This document shows positions 1-12,700 of a stretch of DNA of 64,000 nt, piece by piece. The stretch's first letter is position 1. Each line of letters opens with the position of its first letter. A program made the translations under genes and the position numbers. Under the pieces are notes generated by a model. It was not told the DNA's origin. It saw nothing but the letters and a program-made list of their open reading frames with translations, and did not search any database. This DNA is from Pycnopodia helianthoides (Eukaryota; Echinodermata; Asteroidea; Forcipulatida; Asteriidae), in the NCBI GenBank assembly GCA_032158295.1, contig CM063248.1, positions 11,794,657 through 11,858,656 on the forward strand, read 5' to 3'.

Positions 1-442
1 GTTTGAAATATCTCATCCCTAAATTAGTGAGGTTGCTTTTTATTCCACAGACCTCTTGCATATGTCGTACGACCTCCACTATTGTCAAAGGAGGCGCCCT
101 CACTGGCCAAGAGCTATGTGTCGAGAGTCCTTCTCAAAGCCTTTCTTTCAGAGGGGTGGTCATTGATGTAATTTTTTTAAGTCATAGAATCAACCCAGGG
201 TAATTTGACATGCCATTTGGCGAGGTCTCAATAGGAAGCTTGGAATTTTTTGGAGATTTTTGGAGGAGCAAACAACATTTGTTTACAAACCTACTGTTCA
301 AAACAATGGAATTTTTTAACAAAAAATTTCTATAAGTTAATTAATATTTATGTCAAATAAAAAAATTAAAAACCTTTTCATAGAGAAACAAAATGATGAA
401 GTTTTTGCTATGTTTTGTCCTTTTCAAAAACAAAATTGTTAC
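1..442. other. Intronic DNA at the left edge
   Basis: Expected to be the intron following LARS1 exon 20. Translating the minus strand I found no match to the missing LARS1 C-terminus, and no repeat that I can name. Confidence 0.5.
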
Positions 443-538
443 CTCTGTCCTGAATAGAGAGAAAGGCTTCCCCGGACAGCATTCCTCTTGAATCTTCTCT
501 GTTGCATCTGAGCTGAACTTGACCTCTAGCCCCTCAAG
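443..538 (-). CDS. LARS1: LARS1 exon 20, last one seen
   Basis: Residues 1044-1075: [18 protein letters not shown], then [11 protein letters not shown], matching the region about 110 residues before the human C-terminus. 32 codons, phase 0; acceptor AATGCAG, donor GTAACA. The remaining coding exons must lie to the left of the window. Confidence 0.93.
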
Positions 539-3500
539 CTGCATTAAAAACAAACAGGTCAAAGTTCAAGAGTCAAATGTCCAATTGTTCAGCGCTTCTG
601 GCAGAATAAAACATTTACCATTCAGCTTAGGAATTGGAACAGCATGAGTCTCTCAAATCAAAATTGACTGTCAGGTTGATAGTATTTAATTTGGTTTTAC
701 CATTACACCTATGTGTGTTAAGGCTGTATACTCAGTACTTTCCCGAGCTCTGTGAAAAAATCCACAGGGAAATCACTCGGGTGGGATTCGAACCCACAAC
801 CTTTGCATTGCTAGAGCAGATGTATTACCACTAGACCACAGAGCTAGCCCGATGGCTGGAGGTAGTTCGGATCCTTAACAGCGGGTACTGTAGGTTTATA
901 GAATGTAGGTTTATAGGAATTATTATTCTAAGAATATTTGTCAATAAGAAAGCTACTCAGTATAAAAGTAAAAACAAAACCTATCTTCCTTAAAATTAAA
1001 TAGAGTTGTGCATTTATCTTTGTTAAATGGAACTTGTGAGTTCCGTTTCAACCAATTCTGCTATTTCCAATGGGAACTATGAGCCCACTTGTAAAAGGAG
1101 CGAATGCCAACACACTTTCAAGAATCAACTAGACATGATTGCATTTGTGCACAAATGCCGAGCTGTTTCGCAATTACATTTTCAAATTACTCAAGTAAAT
1201 ATGAAAGTCTTTTTGTATTCAAGGCAGTTATGACGTAACAAGCCTGTTTAAAAAAGAATTTAGATTATACAATGTCCAGTTAGCAATTTATGACTTAAAG
1301 GTGCAAAAAGTTTAAAAAATCATAAATAATCATGTGATGACGTCATCATGACGTCATTTCAGAATTTACAACAACTTGCCAATATCTAATAACCTACCAA
1401 GTTTCAACATGATCGCACTAATACATCGGGAAATATACGACTTCGAAAAAGGCAACTTTAATGCCGCGTCACGTGACCCCCGATGACGTCATTGATCTGA
1501 AATTATACACATTTGATGGCTGCCTGACGGTCAACATATGTATTAATTTTGAAGTGATTACACAAAACTTCCCCAAACACATCTTCAAAAAGTCCATTTT
1601 GAACAGTTTTCAACCAGTTTTTTTAAATGCACACCCTTGCCAGACACTAACATTGTTGAAAGCATGTTCATAACATTTAGCACTTTTAGAGGTCATGTGA
1701 GGTCACGCACACTGAATAAAATGAAGACCTTATTTATCCCTTCACAATCCCTACGGTCTCTTTTGGCTGATTTGATACGGATTTTCAAAAATTTAAAATA
1801 GAAACCTTTAAGATGACGTCACGTGAGAGTTGATGACGTCATCATGACATCATTGTTTGCGGGGCCTTATTGCCCCAATGCCTTTCATCACTAAAAGTTT
1901 CATTGCAATTGCTCTTTAGGAACTATGCAAAAGGCCGCTTAGAACGAATTGTGCGTTATTTCAATGACTTCCGGTTGTCTGAACTTTAACGAAAACAATA
2001 GCTGTTTCGCAGCGCTACGCTGCGCGAAACAGCTAAAAAGAGAACACTGAAGCCCAATCTTTAGTCACAAAACAATGAACCACAGTGGGGGGGGGGTGTC
2101 AGGGCAAAATGTGTACAAAACAATTGTTGGGGATCGAAAACAATGTATTACAACTGTAGGGATTAAATATTCCTTCACTGAGAGGGATGTCAATCATTCT
2201 TCCTGGATAGTGTCTAGGGCTAACATTTGAAAGAAAAGGAAGGTCTCCATTTTTTATGTTGGCTTCTGCTTCGTTTAAACAGAAATTTGGAAATTAATTT
2301 AAAATTTAAATCCTCCAAAACAAATCAACAAAAGTCATTTCGAATGGTATCTTGTTTTTGCTCTTCAGAATAGTTTTTTCATGGAATAATTTTGGTACAG
2401 TAGCCCCTTGACAACTGGAGAATCGGAATGAGTGTTAGCTTTCTGGAAATAACATCTGCAATGTCTGACTGGCTGCAACACCTCAAATATTACAGGTTTT
2501 CCTCGGCGTTAAGAAAACCAACAACAATAATGTCTCCGACCATGAGAAGCAATTTGAGCGATTTTATCGGATACTCCATCGCTGTGCTCGAGTCGTATCC
2601 GTACACCATGGCCACAATGCCATTCAGTACATCCAAACAGTGCACGGCCGAGCACACTTCTAAACCTTGTTAAACCTTTATTTCCTTCGTTAATGAGACA
2701 ATCATTCAGTCAGTCATCCAACTGGAGACCTTCCATTCATGGTGGAATCTCATCAAATTAAATGCCAATTTGGAAAATAATGTGGCTCCTTTCATGGAAA
2801 TTCTGAAAATAAAATCAATCATTTTCGCATGATTAAAGTGAACTGGTTGATTAAAGATGCACATGTGTATGGCTTTAGTCACGGTACACATTTTGGATAC
2901 AATACTTCTTATTTCCTGACTACAAAGGCTTTGTTCTCATGCAATTCTCGTTATAGTGCAACGCTATTTTGGTCTTTACAAGAGTTATCTCGCTTTTAAG
3001 AAGTTAAAAAAGAAAAATGTGAATAAAAAACATCAAAAGCATTCTTCTTTTTCTATGTATGGTATGAAATAGTTCTAATTTACTGTTACAGAGTTTAGGT
3101 TGAACACAGACATTCATGGTAGAATCTAATCAAATTAAATTCCAACTAAAAAAAAATAAGTGGCTTCTTTGATGGAAATTCAGTTGGTAGAGTGTCGGCA
3201 CGTTAATCTGGTGGGTCACAGGTTCTACTCCCGCTCTAGTCAGTTTTTCTTTGTTCAACCCCAAATTATTATAAAAATTTACCCAGTCAGTTTCCCTTGT
3301 GGTTTATTATTTTTTACTATTACCTAAGAATGATTTCCAAAATAAGTAAATAAATGTATTAAATGTAATAAAGGAATCTAGAAATCTTTCCATTGAAAAA
3401 TGAGCGCATTGAGAACATAAATTTGACCTTAGAGCCACTCTTTAACCACCCCCCTCTCCCTGGTAACCGATCACTTTGGCACCTAGCAAACTGCTGAGAA

Positions 3501-3700
3501 AATAGTTACTCATAGGTCCTAATAGACTGTGCAAGTCACACACGTGATGGAACTTCCGGGAACAGGTTTGGTCCCGACAATGATTGAGTTTTACCTGTGT
3601 GCAATTCTGTTTCTTAAGACACTTTAGTTAAACGTAGTTCATGGCTTTAACGATTATATCATATTGTTGGGAAAGTAAAATTGGCGTGATTTGCAATAAG

Positions 3701-3740
<40 letters not shown>

Positions 3741-6700
3741 CATCCTCGTCCCAAGTTTTAATTTTGTTTCGATGTTAATTTTAATAAATTATTGGCATCA
3801 TAAAACAAAATTTTGATTATTCTTATGATGAGTATTTTTATTTCACGAATTTTGTATACCATAAATAGCTTTTCAAATAAAGATTTGATTTCATGGACAA
3901 AAAAAGTCTTCGCTGGAGTTGTTTTCTAGTTTCCGATACGCCAAACATGCTCAGTCTATTAGGTGTTATTTAAAAGCTCTTATTCTCATCTATTTGATGG
4001 GAAAATAAACCCAGTTTAGAGTTTTGGCAAAGTGCCTGGTTTTGAAATGTCTTTAGTATTAGGTTTATTACTCTACACCACTTACCCCCACCCCACAAGA
4101 AAAAAAGGTAGATGTGCAGCTTTTTTACGGCTCATCTATACGTACAAGAGACTCTATGAAATTTTCAGGATTTCTTTAAATTTCTTTGTCAGTATCTGAC
4201 AAGAGTGTGAAATCATCAACATTAAATTTCTTTGTCAGTATCTGTCTACGAATTTGTTGCATAAATGCTTTTTTTGGAAGCAAGATATGTCAATTTGTTT
4301 CTTTCCAAGGTGAAGTCCTGAGTTAGCTAGCTGGTAATGCCTCTTTAACTATCCATGTGAGTGCTGCCAGGGCTTTTGGAGTTTATCACCACATATGAGC
4401 TGCCTGAATATTTGATTATTTACGACATCCTTTCCATGGCAACCCCTTTACGACCATACACAGCTAACCAACATCAATATCATTCATCTGAAGGTTGCTA
4501 CATCAACATTCTATTATTTGTCTTTCTTTCTTTCTTTTAGGGAGGAACGCTAAATGCTCATTGATGAAGGCCTTTGCTTTCAAGTGCGTGACACTGAACT
4601 CGAGGGAATCACAAATTTATAACAATATGATACCACAAACAACCTTTGTGTGTGCATAAGTTCCAAAGCAGAAATTACCAAAATCTGAGTAATGAATGTG
4701 TTTTTGTATGCTGTTGAGAAGCAACATTTTTGACCACAATTACCCAGTTCAAGGATAAAGGTAAAGGTCATAGATTGGTAAATACTCCAAAAATTAATGA
4801 CCATAAAAACCTACTTGGTAAGAAGCACTGCAGCTGTTGATGGTATAAACTATTTTGAGAAAGGATTCCCTTCGAAGTAATATGGTTTGGAAAATTTTTC
4901 ACCCCCACCAATTTTGAATTTGAGAAGTGATTCATGCATAAATTGATTTTCCTAGATTTCTGGGGGTTGGTGTCCGTTCATGATTGCTGCAACCAGTGAT
5001 GCAGCTGGTACCCGCTGTCACCTTGCTAAACATGGACGGATTTGACATTCTTGTGAAAATACCTTGACAGTTTTTTTGCTGTTTCCTCAGCAAGTAGACA
5101 TGGTTTTCAGCAACAAAAAATTCACGTTCAATAAAATCAGCATAACGTTGACAAAAACCAATCTATGACCCTACCTTTAAATCTTCTTGGTCATTTATGA
5201 AAGACACATTTTGCTTCCTGAGATTTTCGGTAAAGTAAGCACAAAAATTTGCTTAGCAGTAACAAGCTTTATTAAATTGGACCCTGGTCTGCAGAATGTT
5301 TTGCTTATTGTCACCATTCTCCGCTTACAGAGTAAGCTCAAAATTTCTGTGCAAGCTCAGTAAGCTAAAAAATCCTTTGACAACATTTGAAATCATCAAC
5401 ATTAAGAGTGGATTTGTGTTGTTACCATTAGCACTGGTTTGTCGCTTATAGTAAACAGAAAATGGCACGCCATGCCCGATATGGCACAGACCTAGAGCAC
5501 CCCACACAATGTTCCCATTATCTAATGCACTCTTCCTCCCTTGTACAGAAGCTTCCCATGGAAATCCTTGAAGGAATTTCTGAGATTCCCAGAACACAAC
5601 AAAGACACAACAGGAGGGAGGGGGGGGGGTACACCATACCTGAAGCACCAAACAAATTACGATAAAGGCATTCATAAAAAAAAAACATCCCTCAAATATT
5701 CTCAACTCCTTGTGATGCATTTCAGCCTCCAGCAACTAATGAGCTGTTTTATCAAACATGCCATGATGTCAGCACTCAATAGTCCTGACTGATCGACCTT
5801 GACGAAGAGAAGCAATTTACGGGGCAGTGTGCTTCCAAAAGACAACAGCACCATTGACAGGCACAAGTAGAATTCAGACAACATCCTGGCTGAGCTTGCA
5901 TCTGGCAGTTTGATTGTTCATCTCTCCACAAATGGGGAAATTGGAGCAAAACATGTGCCTGCATTTAAGGTAATATGCAGCACTGATAGGCATTAGCACA
6001 CAGGTTGTCAAACACACTCATCAACCCACATTCTATTTTTGTCATCCCTGTGGAGACAACTTTCGTTCTTTCCTTTGTCCCTGTAGTTAACATCCTCTCA
6101 TAGACTATGTACACAACATTCCTTGTGGAGCACCCCGGTCTTTAGAATTCCCCTACAGAGACCTTTTGTGTTACCACTTTTTTGTTTTGTTTCTCGGTCT
6201 CCATAAGGTAGTGAATATTAAAGCACACATGCACTGCAGTGCTAAGAGTTTGCCTTAGAAGGTAGTCTACTTGCCAAATATTTCAAACATGAGTTTCTTG
6301 CCAAGTTAAAAAGTTCAAAGCCCCACATGGACATGTGTTTGTTAGCTACACAACCACAGGTACAACTTTGACAAAAAGTATTTAGTTTTTCAAAGGTGAA
6401 CTCAATTTTCCATTACAAAAAGGATGTTAATTGGCCGAATGATCCATCGCATAGAACTCAAGTTCTTGTTGCTGAGTCATCGGAGTGTGGGTTCGAATCC
6501 CGGTTGCAACACTTGTGTCCTTGAGGAAGACACTTAACTATAATTGCTTCTCATCACCTCATCACCCAGTAGTAAATGGGTGTCTGCGAGGGTAGAGTTT
6601 GTTGATGAGGGTGTTTAGCAACCAGTGAACTCACGGCTACCTGTTGCTGCATATTCCTCAGGAGTTGATATGGCTTCAGGGTACAGGGGTAATAAATGCT

Positions 6701-9700
6701 TAAGCTGCTTTAAGAGACCTACTTGGCTAAACAAAAATATAAAAAAATTGAAATTATGCGAGCTGTAGGGGGCAAATTAGATTAAAACAAAAAATTTGGT
6801 TTGACATACCTGCCCACACCAAATTTAGATTTTTTAATATTAACCGACTATTCATAAATACCTGGGACAGTTTATTCATTCTTATTGGATGAGAGGACCT
6901 CACGTGGCTGTGTTTAAACGGATGGTATAGACACGGCTAGAAGTGTTTAAACATGGACTGGCAACTTGTTGTCAAAGAGGGGGCTATCACGTTTTGCACG
7001 TTTTTTTCTCCTGACTGTATATGGTTGATCACACTGTTTTATGGTTGATCATGTATATGGTTGATCACACATAACATGAACACAGTCTGTGACTATTTTG
7101 TCAGCTCTACCAATCCTGCATAATACCTTTCAAAAAGTTGTTTTTCCCCCTGTTACTATAATTGCAAACTGTTATTTGATTTTCACTCATTTCTTTCGAC
7201 CCACTCACCCACAATTTTACAAATTTTGTTTAAACATTGATTATTCTGGACGGCCCCTAATTATCATTCTGATACACCAGCAGCTGGATCCACTACATGG
7301 ATCACTCCACTACTCAATCAGCAGCTGGATCCACTACATGGATCACTCCACTACTAAATCAGCACAAAAGATAAATACAAATACTTACTCAATCAGCTAC
7401 ATGGATCACTCCACTACTCAATCAGCTACATGGATCACTCCACTACTCAATCAGCAGCTGGGTCCACTACATGGATCACTCCACTACTCAATCAGCTACA
7501 TGGTGTACATGGATCACTCCACTACTTAATCAGCAGCTGGATCCACTACATCGATCACTCCACTACTCAATCAGCTACATGGATCACTCCGCTACTCAAT
7601 CAGCAGCTGGATCCACTACATGGATCACTACTCAATCAGCACAAAAGATAAATACAAACTTTTTACTCATACTTTGAATACAAGGCCACGTCTGAATTGG
7701 TGGCTCTGGCTGTTGTTAAGGGTGTTGTTCAGGGAAGCCTATGCTTGAACGCATGTTAACATGATGATACAGCTGCAGCCACTAATTCAAACTAGCCTTA
7801 GCCTGATGATATTTACCTCAAGAGTGCTGGTCAGATATGCGAGGTTTGTTTCCAAGACAACTTTCTCATCAAACTCCATTGTCAAGTCCATCGCCCTAAT
7901 TCCCGATTTAGCCACATTCTCCTGCAAAGTTCAGTTAAAATCTTTCTTTTAGTCTCTCACATTGACAGTAAGAAAATATTAATATTGTGGTTTATTAATT
8001 GATTTAAAAAAAAGTAATATCCCTTGCAGATTTGTGGAATGGTTCCTGCTGTGGACGGTTTTAACCCTAGAACACCAGCCTGACACCTGTTATTCCCTGG
8101 CACTGATTGTAAGTTTCTTACCTTGACGTGTTGTACAAAAGGCATGACCTTCTTCATGAACTTCTTCAGGAGCTCGATGGATTTGAGCTGGGCAAGAATC
8201 TCTTTATTCTCTGGAAAGCTGCTTGAGTTACTCTGAAAGTGACCACACAACAACAAACAATTTCAGACTTTATGTATAATTGATTCAAGTCAAGGTTTGT
8301 GACACCCAACCCCCATTTCAAAACATTTCAATCATTATACCAAGTCTTATTTCGAAGATTCACATGAAAATAACAACAAAAATGTGTCTGAACAAGCTGT
8401 GGCATATGGCTGGATAACTCACAGATCTAAATGCAAACAAGTTGCTGCAAAGTTAACCCAACAACAAATTACAACCAACAAAGTCTGACTATGACTGGAA
8501 CTTCACAACCCCAAAACAGAACCAAAGAAAAAGACCCAAACCTTGACCTCCTGTATATTAATAACAACAATTTGAAAAAAAATTGTATATTCTTTTGGGT
8601 TTTACCCTCGCACTGATGTGTGATAAGCACAGGCGTTCTACTAGGGGCCATTCTAGAGCAGATGTCTTCTTTTTAACATAAATATCCGTAAATAGCGGAT
8701 GATTTGGATTGAAAACATAAAATTTTACACTCTTTAAAACTTGCAGCATGCGTACACGATGACCAGACAACTCGATCTTCCACTGACCAACTCAATTTGA
8801 GAGATCTCGACTGTTGACAAGTTCTCGAACATCTTAGCATGCCCTCATGGCACTTGAGAACTGTGGATTGTGTGAGTAATGTTATCGCACAGCTTAGATT
8901 TGATGTCTGTCTTGAATGTTGTAATATATGGGGACAATTTGATGTATTGGGCGTAAACCAAGACATTACGGAGTTTTAAAGATCCTATGTACTTACATCA
9001 TACAATTTCTTGAGAGTTGAGAGGACAGCATGCTGCCATGGGGGGTAAGTCTTGGCCACATAGAGGGTGCCATGGGTGGGTCTGGGTGGTGGGGCTGCAC
9101 CTTTCTGTGGGAGTAAATATATACATGTACAAAGCCATGTCAACATTTACATCTCAATTTTCGTTTTAACTAGGGTTAAGCGTCTACGTTTATTTTCCTG
9201 AACAATAAAATGGAACTTGTGACTTCCGGTTAATCGTATAACCATTTTGTACCGATTCCAATCCAAACTTTGAGCTGAACTGTAAAAGAAGAAGAGCTGA
9301 CCTGTAAAAGAAGAAGATGTCAGCACACTTTCTAGGATTAAAAGTAAAACACTATACCCTGTCTTGACAGTCACAAAACCACAAACTGCAGGTGTGGGGT
9401 GTACACAGCAAAATTTATAACAAATTGTAAGGGAATTGAAAATAATGTATTACACTTTGTAAGGGGGTTAAGATAAAACAGTTCCAACAACAAAAGGGAC
9501 GTCAATCATTCTCCCTGGATAGCATCTGCAGATAACATTTCAAGAAAAGGAAGGTCCCATTTAAAAAAAAATAATTCTGTCAGCTTCCTTGTTCATTTAA
9601 GTTTTATTGTTGATTTTTGCAACTGTTGGCTTTATCTAACCCTTAAGAAAATTGGAAATGGATTTCACAATTTAAAAAAAAAAATGGTTAAACGGTTAGC

Positions 9701-12700
9701 CGTTTAAACATCACAACCCTAGTTTTAACGTTGTAGGCCTTTCTCACAAAAGAGGCTCTATGCAAAGGAGATGTTTCGTGTGTACATGAGAGAACTGGAA
9801 TATTAAATAAAAAGGAGCTTCAAGGTCCTATTTAGTTTTATGATGCACTCATTTTCCATTGAATAGAGTCCTTATGGAAGTAGAAAGAAAATTGCAAGTC
9901 TCTAACCTCACGTTAAAACGATGTAAAATTCCATTGTTATTTGATACTTTTTCTGAGTGTCAGTGAAACTTGAAACGTGACGGCGTTGGATGTCAACAAC
10001 AAATGGGTCTGTACATTTCCAGGAGGAATTTTTTGTCACTCAAAAGTGTAAAATTCAACACTGTTTTGATTGAATATCACAAAAAGTCAGGAATGAACAA
10101 AAAATTCCCGCCGTAAAAAAATGTACAGACCCATGTATTTAAAATGTGATGGCATTGTATGGTTTTGGATGTTGACAAATTTCACACTGGAAAGGTATCA
10201 AACACAATGGCATTTGACACCATTTCAAAGTGAGGTTAGAGACTTGTAATTTCTTCACCCCCAACCCCCCTCCCCCTTTCGTTAAGACTCTATCTATTGA
10301 AAAAAGAGTGCATCACAAAACTGAATTTGACCTTGAAGTCCCTCTTTAAGGGGAGTGAAGTATTGAAGGAACTGGAGTGACAGGAGAACTGGGGTATTGA
10401 GGGAACTGGAGTAATGACGGAACTGGAGTATTGAGGGAACTAGAGTAAAGAGGGAAGTGGAGTATAGATGGAGCTGGATTATTGAAGGAACTGAAGTTTA
10501 GAGGGAACTGAAGTTTAGAGGGAACTGGAGTATTCAGGGAACTGGAGTTTTAGGAGAACAGGAGTTTTAGGGGAAGGAGTATTAAGGGAACTGGAGTAAT
10601 GAAGGAACTAGAGTAAAGAGGGAAGTGGAGTATTGAGGGAATTGGAGTATTGAAGGAACTGTAGTATACAGGGAACTGGAGTATACAGGGAACTGGAGTA
10701 TACAGGGAACTGGAGTATTAAGGGAACTGAATTTTTTTCAGAAAATTTGAGCATGACAGTTGGTACAAGTTTATAAAATAAGGTATTAGGTTGAAAAGTA
10801 TGAATATATTTTTAATCATTACCTATCCTGTATTATACCTTGGAAGATTATCTCACAAAGCACAGAGGTCACCTTACCTTTCCCTTGGGAGGGACCATGA
10901 AGTTCTTGAAGCGTAAACGGAAGTCGTGGGCAGAGTTCATAAGATACTCTGATGACCTCAGCAGTTTATTGTCGACTTTGCCAGCTTTCGGCCACCTAGC
11001 TTTCATGATCGACTCTTTCTACAAAAAACATAAAATTTAACAGAAATTCACAGCTTTTTAAAGAAAGAAACCAGGAGTTTATTTTGCCATTTCATAGCAA
11101 AGAAAGAACTTGTGCGCCATACTACCTTGTCCATATGCCATGTCAATCTTTTGTAATCAATAAATAATGAACAAGTTGAAAATACACCTGTTACAATTCC
11201 CTTATATTATTTTTCCAAATTATTTCACTTAAAATAATTTTCTCCAGAAGCGCCCACAAAAATGGGCCTTGCTCATGACGTGACTTCACTGGTGGAACAA
11301 GGAGCATGACAAAAATATCTGAATTTCATTGCCATACATCCGCATACATGGTAGCATAAACATCTCTTAACTTTTCACATTCCACCAGTGACATCAAATA
11401 ACTTATCATGAGCCAGGCTTGGTTTTTGTGGGCTGTCCAGCATTATTTTCATTCGGATAATATACAAATAATGAATGTTTATGAGAGCAATGGTGAGAAT
11501 ATTTTCATCAGTTGAAGGATGGAATGTTCCATTCAACAAGGAGAAACCAAATTCAATGGAACGTTCCATCTTTCAATAAATGAAAATATTCTCTCATTTG
11601 CATGAATGCAAAACATTAGTTATTTGTTTTATAGAACATCCAAGTAGATCTTTGTCATTTGATGGTAGGACAAAACTCTAAGATTAAATAAAATTTACAG
11701 CAACGTATTCTGGCTTCCACTGTGAGGACGCTTTGTACTGCTGTGTACAAAGCCTGATGTGGTCTAGCGTGCAATAGTCAAAGAAGATGGGACAAAAATG
11801 CAAAATGCACGATTTATAGCGTAGGCAGTGTAATGGTTTGACTTATGAGTGCCGCGTGACCTACAAACCTCCAACCAAATGACAAGGATCTACTTGGGTG
11901 TTATTTATAAGAGGATTGCAACTTGCACATTTTCAGCTACTTTATTATTTAGTAATGACAAATTTTACATGGCATAATGGTCAAGGCATAATGGTCAAGG
12001 CATAATGGTCAAGGCATAATGGTCAAGGATGCCTCAAAAGTAAACTTAATCACTGTAGCTCGCAAGCCTGAGGAAACCTGTAAACAAGGGTGCTTGCAAT
12101 GAACCAGAAACACCGGGGTTAACCCCTACTTTTCCACAATAAGCGTTCTGGGTTCTCTAACATGCATTACTAATCCTAGTACACAGGACCTATGGCTTAA
12201 TGTTCCATCTTAAGGACAAAGCAGTTATGGTAAAGTGTCTTGCTTTTAAGTTACAAGTGCCACAACCAGGACTCGAACCCACACTCTGCTGATCAGAAGC
12301 ACCCGAGTTTGAGTCCGGTGCTCTTAACCACTCGGCCACGACACCCACAAATTATATCACAAGTTATATCACAAGTATAAGATGTAGCAACACAAGTTAA
12401 GGCAGATGTACTTACATGTTTCAGCAGGCCCCATATGTGATCACAGACAAACGGACAGATAGGGACAAGCAGGAGAGTTTGACACTCAATGAATCGCATG
12501 ATCAAATCATGGTGCATCCCGTCAGTCGCTCGCTCACGATACCTGTCTCTAGCAGCCTGGACAGATAGGGAACAAAATGGAACAGATATTATTAATTGTT
12601 TCGAGTAGACCGGAAGGAACTACAGAGGGCAATACAAAATGGTACTTTGCATTTTTCTCTACAGAGCAGACATTAGCGGGACACCAGTCACAAACAGGGT

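Larger units (their letters stand above)
539..7816. other. LARS1 intron 19 (7.3 kb), repeat-filled
   Basis: Holds tRNA-like SINE pieces (771-845, 3178-3310, 6440-6700), a cluster of TGACGTCA sites (1338-1841), a hairpin (about 1999-2036), a 35-base poly-A run (3705-3739), a TTAA-type MITE (4755-5180), the end of another MITE near 5215-5290, a dispersed repeat (6000-6225) shared with 25870-26066, and a minisatellite (7278-7640). Bases 2062-2290 resemble 9370-9600. Short open frames around 5.3-5.9 kb match no protein I know. Confidence 0.75.
9105..10877. other. LARS1 intron 16
   Basis: 9206-9600 is repeat DNA resembling about 1027-2290. A long-armed foldback element spans 9805-10349 and a minisatellite spans 10356-10730. 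No coding signal seen. Confidence 0.6.
11019..12415. other. LARS1 intron 15
   Basis: Contains an inverted pair (about 11245-11300 against 11380-11445, with CACTGGTGGAA and TTCCACCAGTG), a foldback element (11636-11901), a 14-base tandem repeat (11971-12028) and a SINE (12055-12350). Confidence 0.65.

Noticed and set aside
5325..5735. Minus-strand frame of 136 codons
   Set aside because: No domain or known protein; inside a LARS1 intron and overlapped by other frames, as expected by chance.
7089..7529. Frame encoding repeats of DHSTTQSA
   Set aside because: It is the translated minisatellite, open in several frames.
11971..12028. CRISPR-like short repeat array
   Set aside because: Units abut without spacers and the DNA is clearly animal; simple tandem repeat.
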